DNA of 49,203 nucleotides, taken from positions 1-49,203 of the forward strand of contig PBNV01000048.1 in assembly GCA_002723345.1 (NCBI GenBank). The letters run 5' to 3'. Position 1 is the stretch's first letter, and each line of letters starts with the position of its first letter. Under the pieces are notes generated by a model. The model saw nothing but the letters and a program-made list of their open reading frames with translations. It was not told the DNA's origin and ran no database searches. This stretch comes from Rhodospirillaceae bacterium (lineage in GTDB: Bacteria > Pseudomonadota > Alphaproteobacteria > Rhodospirillales > UBA2165). Shown piece by piece: positions 28,860 to 38,485 of the stretch. Made by a program: the position numbers and the translations under genes.

Positions 28860-31510
28860 CACGTTGCGACCTCTCTCGGTTCTCCGGCCGGCCATATTCC
28901 CATAAGGGAGGGCAGAAGGATAAGGGAGCAAAGCAGCGAACTTACAATTGCGATGGTCAGCAAAATGCCCATGCTCGCGGTGCCTGGGTGGCTGGAGAGC
29001 GATATGCTGCCGAATGAGCCGACTGTTGTTAGGGCGGAGAAGAGGACTGCCCGGGGTGTTGAGGAGGCGATCAATGCATCAGCGCTGCTGGTTTGGCGCT
29101 CTCGAATAACCAAGTGGATGTTTCCTGCAATGCCAAGTCCAAAGAGTAGCGGCAGAACGATCACATTGGCAAAATTAAACGGGAGTTCCAATAGCCCTGA
29201 TGCCCCACTGGTCATCACAGCTGCGACAGCCAGGGGTAAGATGATTAGGACGATATCACGCATACAGCCCGTGAACAGAATAACCAGTCCGGCAATAAGA
29301 AGGAGCGACGTCGCTGCAGCTTGTATGAACGCGTGCACGACGGTGTTGCCTGCTTCAAGGATCGTCACCGGGGCGCCCGTTGCATAAGGCGCAACCGCTC
29401 TGACGTCCTCGACAAACCTCTCTAGCTCCGAACGCACACTCATGTCGCCGGCCGGATACACATCAACCCGAGCACGTTCATCCTGTGCGATGAACCTGTC
29501 CCTCACCCCCGGCGGAATATCGTCGATTTTAATTGCCTCTGCCTCCAGCGACAATTTGAGCTCCGTCAGTCGGGCCGGAAGGGATCCCAGGAGCGCGCTG
29601 GTTAAACCATCCATAGCGTCTGGCATCAGTTTTGTTTGTTTCTGAAACTTTGACAAAGCATGTGAGAGACGTTCAATCGCATCCTCTCGTGAAGCATCGG
29701 CTTGCATAACAGATTTGGTTGTTAGTGTTTCGCTGAGGCTGATAAAGCTCTCGCGGATCGTCTCAGGTTTCAGAGAATGCGCCGGCGAATTGTCGGCGAG
29801 AGATGGTGAAATCAGAAATGACAGACCCTCGATAACGTCCAGCTTTTTGTCTTGATCCGGAGGCACCAGGTCGGAAGGTGTGGTGACGCTTTTGACCGAC
29901 GATAGGACTTCGAGTTTGCCTCCAAGCGCTTCCGCTTGAACCTTATTCTCAGCCAGGATGGAAATAGCGTACGGCGACTGTCGAACGTCGGTCATCAGAT
30001 CAAACAGCGTTGCCACCGACTCAGTATCGGGATTCCTTAGGTTTATGGGGTCAAAGTCAAAGGATGCTCTGGTAAGTGTGGTTATGCAAATCCCAGTAAT
30101 CACTAGGAAACCAATGATAACAGCGCCTCTACGTCGCACAGGGGCGCCCAAAGGAATGCCGCTACGGGCCTTTCGATCTGTACGCCTGTCTGCGGAATTC
30201 GGCATGAGAACAATCAGGGCCGGTAGAAGCGTCAAATTCACAAACAGCGCAATGAACATGCCTGAGCCAGCGATTAGGCCGAGCTCTGCCAAGCCGCGAT
30301 AGTCTGTCGGCAGAAACGAATAGAACCCAATGGCGGCGGCCACCGCTGTCAGGGTTAAGGCGCCGCAGCTGCGTTTTGCTGCCTGCACAAGTGCTTCCTC
30401 ACGTGTGCTTTCCGAACCTGCCTGTTCCTGATATCTGAGGCAAAGGTGGATACCAAAATCCACGCTCAGTCCGATAAATAAAACGGCAAAAGCCAACGAG
30501 ATAAGGTTAAGAGTGCCCACGGCCAAAGTCGCAAATCCCGCGGTTAATAACAGACCGCAGAGCAGGGTGAGCACGGTGGCCAAAAGCAAGCAAATCGACT
30601 TAAGGCCCCAAAAGAGCAGACAAGCTACCAAAACCAGCGACAGGACCGCGGCGAGCCCGAGGCCCTCGACAACACTCTCCAACTCTTCCTGAGCCAGTGC
30701 CAGCGATCCCGTGATCCGCACGCCGGCGGCAAACCTCTCCTTTAGTTGAAGCGTTTGGGCCAGTCGTCGAATTTCGTCTATCGCCTCGGCGCCAGGAGAC
30801 AAGGACGCGAAATCCGTTTTGGGCTGAAGAACAATAATCCGTCGGTTTGCACTGGCCGGGCCAGCTTCGCCGCTAACGAGGCCGCGCCAGGGCAAAATTT
30901 CTCTGGACCCCGTGGTTTGGCCTTCAACCGCCCTGGATATATCTCGGAATAGCGCCGTTATGCCACTTTGGGATATGAGATTATTTTCCGGCGTGTCTGC
31001 CGTAATAATTTGATTCAGCAGTCGGAAGAATTCGGGGAGTGTCGGCGACTGATTGAGCCTACCGATAAACGGTTGGGCGTTAGAGAGCCGCTCTGCCATG
31101 GCCTCTAAGTCGTCTATGCTTAAATACAGCAATCCGTTTTTTTGGAAAAACGGATGGGTGGCAGGGTCAAAAACCGTGCCGAACAATGCCGTATTCTTTT
31201 GCAGTTGGGCCAACAACAGGTTGGCAGCATCATAGGTTTGATCGGGGGTCGGCGCGTCCACCACCACCACAATATTATCTGAAAATTGGGGGAAGGCCAT
31301 ACTCAGGGTTTTAGAGTGCTGCCGGAAAGGCAGATCTGGAGAGAGCATATCCTCTGTGTCGGTGTTGACCGATAGATTGGCCAAAGCGTAATACCCGCTC
31401 AGCAAGGTTATCAGCATTAATCCAAACATAACCGCCCGGGCGTGACGGGTAGCCCCGTGTACCCAAGCACCACAGAATTCACGCCAAAATGCTGTTCCCG
31501 GAAATGTCAT
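28859..31510 (-). CDS. hpnN: RND-family hopanoid transporter HpnN
   Basis: An 883-residue MMPL/RND transporter. It has one N-terminal helix, a large periplasmic loop beginning with NTDTEDMLSPDLPFRQ, a first bundle of membrane helices with FAVLFIGLSVDFGIHLCLRY, a second periplasmic loop, and a second bundle with VIVLPLLFGLGIAGNIHLV. The double pattern and NTDTEDML match HpnN, which moves hopanoids to the outer membrane in Rhodopseudomonas and Burkholderia. It is first in the operon with a CDP-alcohol phosphatidyltransferase and hpnL, and diverges from a second such transferase 117 bp away. Confidence 0.9.
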   Translation of the reverse strand: MTFPGTAFWREFCGAWVHGATRHARAVMFGLMLITLLSGYYALANLSVNTDTEDMLSPDLPFRQHSKTLSMAFPQFSDNIVVVVDAPTPDQTYDAANLLLAQLQKNTALFGTVFDPATHPFFQKNGLLYLSIDDLEAMAERLSNAQPFIGRLNQSPTLPEFFRLLNQIITADTPENNLISQSGITALFRDISRAVEGQTTGSREILPWRGLVSGEAGPASANRRIIVLQPKTDFASLSPGAEAIDEIRRLAQTLQLKERFAAGVRITGSLALAQEELESVVEGLGLAAVLSLVLVACLLFWGLKSICLLLATVLTLLCGLLLTAGFATLAVGTLNLISLAFAVLFIGLSVDFGIHLCLRYQEQAGSESTREEALVQAAKRSCGALTLTAVAAAIGFYSFLPTDYRGLAELGLIAGSGMFIALFVNLTLLPALIVLMPNSADRRTDRKARSGIPLGAPVRRRGAVIIGFLVITGICITTLTRASFDFDPINLRNPDTESVATLFDLMTDVRQSPYAISILAENKVQAEALGGKLEVLSSVKSVTTPSDLVPPDQDKKLDVIEGLSFLISPSLADNSPAHSLKPETIRESFISLSETLTTKSVMQADASREDAIERLSHALSKFQKQTKLMPDAMDGLTSALLGSLPARLTELKLSLEAEAIKIDDIPPGVRDRFIAQDERARVDVYPAGDMSVRSELERFVEDVRAVAPYATGAPVTILEAGNTVVHAFIQAAATSLLLIAGLVILFTGCMRDIVLIILPLAVAAVMTSGASGLLELPFNFANVIVLPLLFGLGIAGNIHLVIRERQTSSADALIASSTPRAVLFSALTTVGSFGSISLSSHPGTASMGILLTIAIVSSLLCSLILLPSLMGIWPAGEPREVAT

Positions 31511-31627
31511 CGAAACCGCCGCATCCTTTCAGGCATATAGCCAGGAGCGGGGTCCACGCGCAAGGTCCGCACCGGGGATATTGGCCTGTGGCTTGACTCT
31601 ATGGACGCCCTGGAAGACCTATAGAGA

Positions 31628-32251
31628 ATGTCGCAAATCGAACCTTGGGATCAGCGCACGGCCCGGTTTCTCGTGCGACCGTTGGCGTCCAGTTGGGTGA
31701 GGCCCAATCATGTCACCGCGGTAACTTTGATCATGGTCTTAACGTCTGGTGTCTTTTTCGGGACGGGAGACGTGGCTCTTATGCATTGGGCAGCGGGACT
31801 ATTTGTTTTGGCGCGATATCTGGATCACTTCGATGGCGAGTTAGCACGACTCCAGGGGACCGGCTCGACTTTTGGATATTATTTTGACTATCTCGTGGGT
31901 GGCATCGGGTACGCGGCCTTGTTCATTGGATTGGGGGTTGGACATTGGCACGGACCTCTTGGCCATTGGGCGCTTTTGTTTGGCGGCGCGGGCGCAGCGT
32001 CGGCGCTCATTTCCCTTTACACCAATATGGGCATTGATCGAGCGCTCGAACTTGCCGGCTCGGGAGAGTCGATCGGCTATCCTGGTTTTGCCGGGTTCGA
32101 GCTTGAGGATGGGATCTACGTATTGGCACCTGTTACCTGGTTCGGCTTTTTGATGCCATTTTTTGCTGCCGCTGGGATCGGAGCAACCCTCTATTGCCTT
32201 TGGACCATCTACTCACTTATCAGGATTAGGCGCGGGTCAAAAGCGAGTTAA
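31628..32251 (+). CDS. CDP-alcohol phosphatidyltransferase 2, last motif aspartate replaced
   Basis: A 207-residue membrane protein of the same family as its neighbours. The motif reads DHFDGELAR, then GYYFDYLVG: the fourth aspartate, proposed as catalytic base in the family, is a glycine. All other motif residues are intact and the frame is otherwise clean. It may be inactive, a regulatory partner, or use another base. It diverges from hpnN and converges with the third transferase, sharing four bases at the stop codons. The short, otherwise complete form speaks against simple decay. Confidence 0.8.
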   Translation: MSQIEPWDQRTARFLVRPLASSWVRPNHVTAVTLIMVLTSGVFFGTGDVALMHWAAGLFVLARYLDHFDGELARLQGTGSTFGYYFDYLVGGIGYAALFIGLGVGHWHGPLGHWALLFGGAGAASALISLYTNMGIDRALELAGSGESIGYPGFAGFELEDGIYVLAPVTWFGFLMPFFAAAGIGATLYCLWTIYSLIRIRRGSKAS

Positions 32252-32925
32252 TTCGGGGATCGCAGGAACGACCTGAACTTCCAGAAGAAAAAAATAGCAA
32301 AGATTGAGGCGCCAATGGCGGCGGCAGTGATTAAACACATGCCCCAGTCGAGAAGCATGGCAACAGGGACGAAAAGGAGCGCATCATCGGGATCAAAGCC
32401 AGCCCGACCGCCGAGTTCGGCAGCCCGACGGCCATCTCGTTCCTCCGCTCTCATCACCAGCCAAAGAACCGCGGAAACTGCGGCGCCAGCGATGATGCCA
32501 AGCAAGATAGACCAGGTGCCGAGGGCGCTCTCTTTGAGCCCGATGCCAATCCCCACAAAGGCCAGAGCATTGCAGAGCGAGTCTGAGATTAGATCATAGC
32601 GATGTCCCCAAGTTGAAGTTTTGCCGCTGAGCCGAGCCAGGACACCATCTGCCCGATCAAGCAGTATTGAAACGGTAAATAAAACGCTAGCTGCAATCAC
32701 CCAATCGTTCTCCCCGACCGCGAACATAGCCGCAGCGCCGATTCCGGCGATCAGTCGAAGGGTCGTGATCTGGTTCGGTGTCACCGGCGTGGATGCGAGG
32801 GGCCTAACACCGCCCTCTACGATCTTGTGAAGCCAAGTATTGTGGCTGATGGCGAAAGTCCTCTCACATGTTAGAGTGTGGGGTGAACCGAGGCCGAACA
32901 ATAAGAGAGTTTGAGTAAAAGTCAT
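32248..32925 (-). CDS. CDP-alcohol phosphatidyltransferase 3
   Basis: A 225-residue membrane protein with the full motif (DRADGVLAR, then GHRYDLISD) and about six helices. The family-like part starts near HNTWLHKIVE; the first in-frame ATG giving this is at 32925, whose bases overlap the ATG of phnW on the other strand. A TTG about seven codons inside is the alternative. Longer upstream frames run through phnW and are rejected. Being head to head with AEP transaminase makes transfer of AEP from CMP-AEP to a lipid acceptor the best guess, still inferred. Confidence 0.82.
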   Translation of the reverse strand: MTFTQTLLLFGLGSPHTLTCERTFAISHNTWLHKIVEGGVRPLASTPVTPNQITTLRLIAGIGAAAMFAVGENDWVIAASVLFTVSILLDRADGVLARLSGKTSTWGHRYDLISDSLCNALAFVGIGIGLKESALGTWSILLGIIAGAAVSAVLWLVMRAEERDGRRAAELGGRAGFDPDDALLFVPVAMLLDWGMCLITAAAIGASIFAIFFFWKFRSFLRSPN

Positions 32926-34039
32926 GAGAAATTTGCAGAATGACCCTCTTCTCCTTACGCCGGGCCCGTTGACGACTTCCGAGTCTGTCAAGAAGGCAAT
33001 GGTGCGGGATTGGGGATCGAGAGACTTGGAATTCATCGCGATGACGAAACGGGTGCGTCTTGGCGTGGAGGAGATTGCCGGGGTGGCAGATGGTTCCCAC
33101 GTCTGTGTGCTGCTGCAGGGCAGTGGAACTTTTGCCGTGGAAGCTGCCATAACGTCGCTCATTCCCCGCGATGGCAGGGTGCTCGTTTTGGTGAATGGCG
33201 CGTATGGTCATCGCATCGGCCGGGTCTGTGACTATCATGGCCGCGAATATTTCTCTATGGAGACCGATGAGAACGTGCCACCTAATGTCTCAGAATTGGC
33301 GGCATTTTTGGCTTCTAACGCCGATATCACCCATGTGGTTGCGGTCCATTGTGAGACCACATCGGGTATTCTAAACCCAATTGCGGAGATTGCTAAAGTA
33401 GTGCGAGATCACGAATGTCACCTCATCATTGATGCCATGAGCTCATTCGGTGCGCTCACCCTGAGTGTTCAGGATGTCCCGTGTTTGGCGATCGTCGCGT
33501 CGTCAAATAAATGTTTGGAGGGAACACCGGGCATCGGCTTTGTGGTGGCGGAGAGAGAGGCACTTCAAAAGGCCAAGGGCAATGCCAACTCGCTCGCCCT
33601 GGATATCCACGCCCAGTGGGTTGGCTTCGAGATTAATGGCCAGTGGCGGTTTACCCCACCGACACAGGTTCTGGCCGCCTTGGATCAGGCCATTTCAGAA
33701 CATAAAAAAGAAGGCGGCGTGGGCGCGCGAGGACGCCGATATGCCGCGAATTGTCAGGTTTTGATTGAGGGGATGAGACGCCTCGGATTCAAGACTTATC
33801 TGTCAGACAATTTGCAAGCGCCGATCATCGTGACCTTTCATCGGCCGCGCGATCGCAATTTTGCGTTTGATGAATTTTATGGCCGCCTCAAGGATAAGGG
33901 GTTTGCTATATATCCCGGAAAATTGACTAAAACAGACAGTTTCCGAATAGGCTGCATCGGTCATTTATTTGAAGATGACATGAAGGCGGCCGTGGAAGCG
34001 GTCAGAGATGTGTTAACGGAGATGGAAATTAGCCTCTAG
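32924..34039 (+). CDS. phnW: 2-aminoethylphosphonate aminotransferase
   Basis: A 371-residue class V aminotransferase. It starts with LLLTPGPLTTS and RDWGSRDLEF, carries the PLP lysine in ASSNKCLEGTPGIGF, and HCETTSGILNP, all marks of PhnW. The reaction interconverts phosphonoacetaldehyde plus alanine with AEP plus pyruvate. Because PEP mutase and phosphonopyruvate decarboxylase lie next to it and no phosphonatase (PhnX) is present, it most likely runs toward AEP synthesis. It converges with aepY, both stop codons lying in one CTAG. Confidence 0.92.
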   Translation: MRNLQNDPLLLTPGPLTTSESVKKAMVRDWGSRDLEFIAMTKRVRLGVEEIAGVADGSHVCVLLQGSGTFAVEAAITSLIPRDGRVLVLVNGAYGHRIGRVCDYHGREYFSMETDENVPPNVSELAAFLASNADITHVVAVHCETTSGILNPIAEIAKVVRDHECHLIIDAMSSFGALTLSVQDVPCLAIVASSNKCLEGTPGIGFVVAEREALQKAKGNANSLALDIHAQWVGFEINGQWRFTPPTQVLAALDQAISEHKKEGGVGARGRRYAANCQVLIEGMRRLGFKTYLSDNLQAPIIVTFHRPRDRNFAFDEFYGRLKDKGFAIYPGKLTKTDSFRIGCIGHLFEDDMKAAVEAVRDVLTEMEISL

Positions 34040-35172
34040 GATGCGAGGAACGACTGAAATCTGCGGGCGACATCTTTTGGCTTAACAGTAGGTCGGCCGA
34101 GATTATCCAATGATCCTGGAGCGATTTTGGCATGGATAAGTGTCGGCCCTTGGCCCTCTTGGGCTGTTTTCAGAGCCATTTCAAATTCATATTGTGAATC
34201 GCAAAAAACCCCGGACCGATATCCGCAGGCGATGGCAACCTCCGCAAAGTTGACATGAGGGCTCATGGTGGCCTGTCCGCCGGTCGAATCATGGACGCCA
34301 TTGTCGAGCACGACATGGACTAGATTGGCAGGTGCTTGGGCGCCGATGGTTGCCAAGGTGCCCATTTTCATCAGAGCAGCGCCATCTCCATCCAAGACCA
34401 TGACCGATTTAGTCGTATTCAGTGCAACTCCTAGTCCCATGCCGGACGCACAGCCCATGGATCCGACCTGATACAGATGTGCGTCCCGGTCTGCGATGGT
34501 GAAAAGCTCACGGCCGCATTTACCGGTCGTTGCTATAATTGCCGTTTCTTTCCGTGCAACGCCCAACACAGTCTCAAGTAAAGCGTAACGGTTCGGCCGG
34601 TCTCCGCCTTTGCTTAAATTCTGATAGGTTCCTTCGGTGGTCTCGATCACCGCCTGATCAACCAACGGTTCATCACCGACAGTTCCCTTCTCCATTACGA
34701 GGCCGAACGGAAGGTTGGAAATAGATATTTCGGCCTCCATGGCATCAAGAATGGCGGTGATCTCATCGGGCATCCGCGGAAACGGCAGGTTCCTGATGCG
34801 CATTGTCTCTAAGAGGGATTGTGTGATTTGGCTCATTAATTCGTGCTGAGGCTCATCTTTCACACCGGGCTGTCCCCGCCACGTCGTGATTAAGAGGGTC
34901 GGAATGCGAAACGGATAATTGAGCGATGTGAGCGGATTGACGCAATTGCCGAGGCCAGAGTTCTGGCACATCACGACGGTTTTCCGCCCGGCGAGCCATG
35001 CCCCTGCTGCAATGGCGACGGCTTCACCTTCACTTGCAGCTCCGACATAATCCGTTCGGTCAGACGTAATCGCCCGATTGATAAATGGCGTCAGGAATGA
35101 ACATGGGACGCCGGTGTAAAAATTATATCCGCGCTCCTGTGCCGGGATGATAAAATCATCTGCCTGTATCAT
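34036..35172 (-). CDS. aepY: phosphonopyruvate decarboxylase
   Basis: A 378-residue thiamine-diphosphate enzyme. It shows [27 protein letters not shown] with the activating glutamate, [14 protein letters not shown], and a TPP-binding region [12 protein letters not shown]. This is the length and layout of AepY/Ppd, which decarboxylates phosphonopyruvate to phosphonoacetaldehyde and so pulls the unfavourable PEP mutase reaction forward. It overlaps aepX by four bases, so the two are coupled. It shares its stop with phnW on the opposite strand. Confidence 0.93.
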   Translation of the reverse strand: MIQADDFIIPAQERGYNFYTGVPCSFLTPFINRAITSDRTDYVGAASEGEAVAIAAGAWLAGRKTVVMCQNSGLGNCVNPLTSLNYPFRIPTLLITTWRGQPGVKDEPQHELMSQITQSLLETMRIRNLPFPRMPDEITAILDAMEAEISISNLPFGLVMEKGTVGDEPLVDQAVIETTEGTYQNLSKGGDRPNRYALLETVLGVARKETAIIATTGKCGRELFTIADRDAHLYQVGSMGCASGMGLGVALNTTKSVMVLDGDGAALMKMGTLATIGAQAPANLVHVVLDNGVHDSTGGQATMSPHVNFAEVAIACGYRSGVFCDSQYEFEMALKTAQEGQGPTLIHAKIAPGSLDNLGRPTVKPKDVARRFQSFLAS

Positions 35173-36797
35173 AAGAACTTCTGGGCATCCGCCAGGTCAG
35201 AACTGTTGTCGACGTCAAGCCAGTGACCTGTCACATATTCGATCCTGATTGGAACATCTTGCCTGGCAAGTTCTTCAAAAAGGTCAATCATGCTGGCTTT
35301 TTTACCATCATCCTGAGCCATGATTTTTGTCATCGCATTTTTTACCTGCGAAGCACCGGTTGTGCTTAATTTGGCCAGGCCAATCCATTCCCCGTGAATT
35401 TGCTCTTCGGGGACGTCAGGAGACATTTGTGTGAGGCAAACATTCTCATTTCCCAGATATCCCGGGTTAAAGGGCTCGCTGCATATCACGAGGTCGCGAT
35501 TCCGAGATCGGGGGGCTGGGTCCTTTTCACGCCACAAGGCGTCAATGACCAAAACGATATCCCCCTCGGCCTCAACCAGCTGATCGAGTATATGGTGGCG
35601 GAACAGGATGTCGCCGTAAGCAAATATGATTGGCCCCGAAAGATACCCTGCGGCGCTGTTTAAGGACGCCAGTTCTCCGGTCTGCTCGTAATCGTCATTG
35701 TCAAAATATTGAATCGACGCAAGGTTAACCGATTGTTTCTGGTAACCGCGAACCACAGCGATGTTTCGGATCTCTGCTTGATTAAGCGCAGAGGTTAATC
35801 GCCGTAGCAGGGGTTGGCCGCGAACATCGACCATACATTTCGGAATGTGCTTCGTGAGATCACCGAGTTTTGATCCTTGTGACGCCGCCAATATGATCGC
35901 CCTTGTTTCGGGCGTTCCCTGGGGTAAGTAGCGTTTTTCGGCGTCCGCCAGCTCGGAATTTTCGGCAAGCTCAAAAATATCTTTTACTGACGCGATGGTT
36001 CCTTCGGCACCCTTGACGGACTGTTCCCGATAAATTCGTCGGGAGACGTCGCGCATCGCGGAGATGCCAGCACGCAGGTTGTGGTTTGCCCATATGACGA
36101 CAGATGCCCCGGACTTTTCAAACGCATCCGAGGGTATATCATAGTAGGTTGTAGGGACGATGATGACCGGACAGCGCCGGCCCCATTCCTCTAAAAATGT
36201 CAGAATTTCGGCGCCATCGGATTTTTTAGAGTGAATGAGAATACCATCTGCACCAGCCGCGTGATAGGCTTCCGCGCGCTTCAGGGCCTCCTCCATACCC
36301 CATCCTGATATGAGCGCCTCCACCCGAGCAATGAGGCAAAAGTTATCATGGGGCTGGCTATCTTTGCCGGCTTTAATCTTTCCACAAAATTCGTCGATGT
36401 CTGCCAAGGGTTGCCCTTCACCGATAAACGAATTTGTTTTGGGGAAGAGTTTATCTTCTATGCAAATCCCGGCTATATCCCTTTGACAGAGTTTTTGAAC
36501 CACCCGTCTCAAATTATTAAAGTTTCCATACCCGGTATCGCCATCTACCAAAATAGGGATGGATGTTGCATCAGACATAAATTCAAGCATTTCTAAAACT
36601 TGCGTCCATGATGCTTCATTGCTGTCCCGCACACCCAATCCTGCTGACATTGAGAGGCCAGATGCCCAGATGCCTTTAAATCCGGTTTCTTCGACGATTT
36701 TCGAGGAAATGCCATTATGCGCTTCCATTAGAAACTCTAGGTCGCCCGAAGCGAGCATAGCTCTGAGCTGGCTGGCCTTAGATAAATGGAGGTTCAT
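35169..36797 (-). CDS. aepX: PEP mutase fused to a nucleotidyltransferase (PntC-like)
   Basis: A 542-residue fusion. Residues 1-290 are PEP mutase with the diagnostic [11 protein letters not shown] (E114-F124), which makes phosphonopyruvate from PEP and separates it from isocitrate lyases. Residues from about 298 form a nucleotidyltransferase with [12 protein letters not shown] and [11 protein letters not shown], the sugar-phosphate/choline-phosphate cytidylyltransferase pattern; in characterised PepM fusions this domain makes CMP-AEP (PntC). One polypeptide thus opens the pathway and activates its product. It is the first gene of aepX-aepY. No clear Shine-Dalgarno precedes the ATG. Confidence 0.92.
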   Translation of the reverse strand: MNLHLSKASQLRAMLASGDLEFLMEAHNGISSKIVEETGFKGIWASGLSMSAGLGVRDSNEASWTQVLEMLEFMSDATSIPILVDGDTGYGNFNNLRRVVQKLCQRDIAGICIEDKLFPKTNSFIGEGQPLADIDEFCGKIKAGKDSQPHDNFCLIARVEALISGWGMEEALKRAEAYHAAGADGILIHSKKSDGAEILTFLEEWGRRCPVIIVPTTYYDIPSDAFEKSGASVVIWANHNLRAGISAMRDVSRRIYREQSVKGAEGTIASVKDIFELAENSELADAEKRYLPQGTPETRAIILAASQGSKLGDLTKHIPKCMVDVRGQPLLRRLTSALNQAEIRNIAVVRGYQKQSVNLASIQYFDNDDYEQTGELASLNSAAGYLSGPIIFAYGDILFRHHILDQLVEAEGDIVLVIDALWREKDPAPRSRNRDLVICSEPFNPGYLGNENVCLTQMSPDVPEEQIHGEWIGLAKLSTTGASQVKNAMTKIMAQDDGKKASMIDLFEELARQDVPIRIEYVTGHWLDVDNSSDLADAQKFL

Positions 36798-36935
36798 GTT
36801 CAGCGTTACATAATTGTCATAATTGCCTCAGAGGAGGTATAGCTATATTACGGTATGAAATAAAGCCGTGTCGCGCCCAATTATTACGACCCGTTCCGAT
36901 TAAGTTGTTGGTTATCAATCATAAATTCTGAACAA
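36798..36935. promoter_or_regulatory. divergent promoter region between aepX and the hydroxylase
   Basis: This 138-bp AT-rich gap must hold promoters for both directions. It contains a direct repeat ATAATTG spaced by two bases (near 36811-36826). No convincing -35/-10 pair or ribosome-binding site was identified for either gene. Confidence 0.35.
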
Positions 36936-37694
36936 ATGTTGACAGAACCTAAATTCAGAACCGAGCAAATTGAGTGTTTTAAAGATCAGGGTTTCGTTAT
37001 CTTTCCAAAAGCATTTAATGCTGTGGAGGCGCAGACTATTCACGATTGGGCAGTGGAGCTGACAGAGGCCCCCGAAGAGCCAGATCGGCATTGGGTTTAT
37101 CATGAGACCAGCCTGGTCGATAAAAACCTATCCCTCATCAACCGTATCGAGAACATGACCCCGTTTCATGCGGGATTTCGAAGACTGGCTGGCAGCCTGC
37201 TCCAGTCAGTTGGCCAACTCTTGGGGGAAGAAGCCGTTTTGTTCAAGGATAAGATTAACTTTAAGATGCCCGGTGGAGGCGGCTTCAAACCTCACCAGGA
37301 CTCTCAGGCCGGCTGGGAGGACTACGCCGGTTATTTTATTAGTGTGATGGTAAGTATCGACCCGGCCACGCTAAAAAACGGCTGTTTGCAATTAGCTCCC
37401 CGGCCCGAGACAGAACTCGTAGGGAGGGAGTGGGAGCCCTTGACGGAGTTTGAAACCGCTAAAATGAACTTCCAACCTGTTGTGACCGAGCCGGGCGATG
37501 CTATTTATTTCGACAGCTATGCCCCGCACATGTCCGATCCAAATATGACCGATCAACCTCGACGGCTCTACTTTGCAACCTATAATCGTCTCTCTGAAGG
37601 AGATCATCTTGCAGCTTACTATGCAGATAAACGGAAAAGCTTCCCTCCTGACATCGAGCGGGTGGCAGGCAAAGAGTATGTATACCGCGTCTAA
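36936..37694 (+). CDS. Fe(II)/2-oxoglutarate dioxygenase, PhyH/PhnY-like
   Basis: A 252-residue phytanoyl-CoA-dioxygenase-family protein. The iron site is H120-Q-D122 and H198 (SYAPHMS), and the 2-oxoglutarate arginine is R209 or R210. The stretch FKDKINFKMPGGGGF before HQD resembles PhnY-type AEP hydroxylases. With the AEP genes on one side and a nucleotidyltransferase on the other, hydroxylation of AEP (or its lipid) to the 1-hydroxy form is plausible; catabolic use would need a PhnZ partner, which is not seen. It diverges from aepX over 138 bp. Confidence 0.82.
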   Translation: MLTEPKFRTEQIECFKDQGFVIFPKAFNAVEAQTIHDWAVELTEAPEEPDRHWVYHETSLVDKNLSLINRIENMTPFHAGFRRLAGSLLQSVGQLLGEEAVLFKDKINFKMPGGGGFKPHQDSQAGWEDYAGYFISVMVSIDPATLKNGCLQLAPRPETELVGREWEPLTEFETAKMNFQPVVTEPGDAIYFDSYAPHMSDPNMTDQPRRLYFATYNRLSEGDHLAAYYADKRKSFPPDIERVAGKEYVYRV

Positions 37695-38467
37695 TCCCCT
37701 GCTGGCATTTCAATTCGGGGAGCAATAATTTGTTGGGCCCGCTTGATATCTTCAGGAAAATCGATTTCGATCCATGGAATGCCGGCAGCGTCGTGAAATT
37801 CTATCTCATCCGCGCGTGCGGCGAGGATCATTGATCTAAATGAGTCTTCGCAGGGCGTGTCGATCGCCCCTGCCGTTACTTGCTGATCCAAGATGTTTGC
37901 AACAAATCGAGCAGCTGCCGGAGAAAGCCGGATAAAACCCGGCCATTCACCGACCGCGTCGTATGATTGCCTAACGATTTTGCCAAAATCGACTGCTTTA
38001 CCATCCCGAAGGCATACCTTTACTGGTTCTGCGCCTGGTTCAAATTCGGTGTCGTAGGGGACAATGGACTTATCCGTATCGGAAACTAGCGAGTCGAGCA
38101 AAGTCGGTGCGTAAAGCACGTCAGCGTCCATGAATAACACCGGTTGGCCGCATTTGAGTACGTCCAACGCATGCCATAGGGAGAGGTTGCTGCCCCGATC
38201 AAAACGATCATTCTGAATGAAATTGATGTCGAGGTTCGGTTTGAGTTTGGCGACTTCATTCTTGATGCTATCTGACTGATATCCAACCACAATAGTTACC
38301 GACGAAATCAAACCCCCGAAGCCAAGAATTTCCAGGTGGCGTTCGAGAAGTGACATGCCGTCAAAACGAAGGAGGCACTTTGGCGGGAAGCCGGCGTCAC
38401 CTCCGCTCAGGCGTTTTCCCATTCCGGCGGCTAACAGAATGACATTGAGTGAGGAGGCTGACATCAC
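37691..38467 (-). CDS. NTP-transferase (CTP:phospho-alcohol cytidylyltransferase-like)
   Basis: A 258-residue single-domain nucleotidyltransferase: LLAAGMGKRLSGG (residues 11-23), PPKCLLRFDG, and the metal-binding LFMDADVLY. It resembles LicC-type cytidylyltransferases and the C-terminal domain of the PEP mutase fusion, giving the locus two such activities. It could activate AEP, hydroxy-AEP or a sugar phosphate. It lies 18 bases after hpnA on the same strand, so it is probably co-transcribed with it, and its stop overlaps that of the hydroxylase. Confidence 0.85.
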   Translation of the reverse strand: MMSASSLNVILLAAGMGKRLSGGDAGFPPKCLLRFDGMSLLERHLEILGFGGLISSVTIVVGYQSDSIKNEVAKLKPNLDINFIQNDRFDRGSNLSLWHALDVLKCGQPVLFMDADVLYAPTLLDSLVSDTDKSIVPYDTEFEPGAEPVKVCLRDGKAVDFGKIVRQSYDAVGEWPGFIRLSPAAARFVANILDQQVTAGAIDTPCEDSFRSMILAARADEIEFHDAAGIPWIEIDFPEDIKRAQQIIAPRIEMPAGD

Positions 38468-38485
38468 TTCATGGATCCCTCAAGA

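Noticed and set aside
28842..29387. 181-codon plus-strand frame opposite hpnN
   Set aside because: hpnN membrane helices are coded on the other strand; the frame has low-complexity Arg/Ser-rich composition typical of shadows.
32926..33162. Upstream extension of CDP-alcohol transferase 3
   Set aside because: It would run antisense through conserved phnW codons and adds no family sequence.
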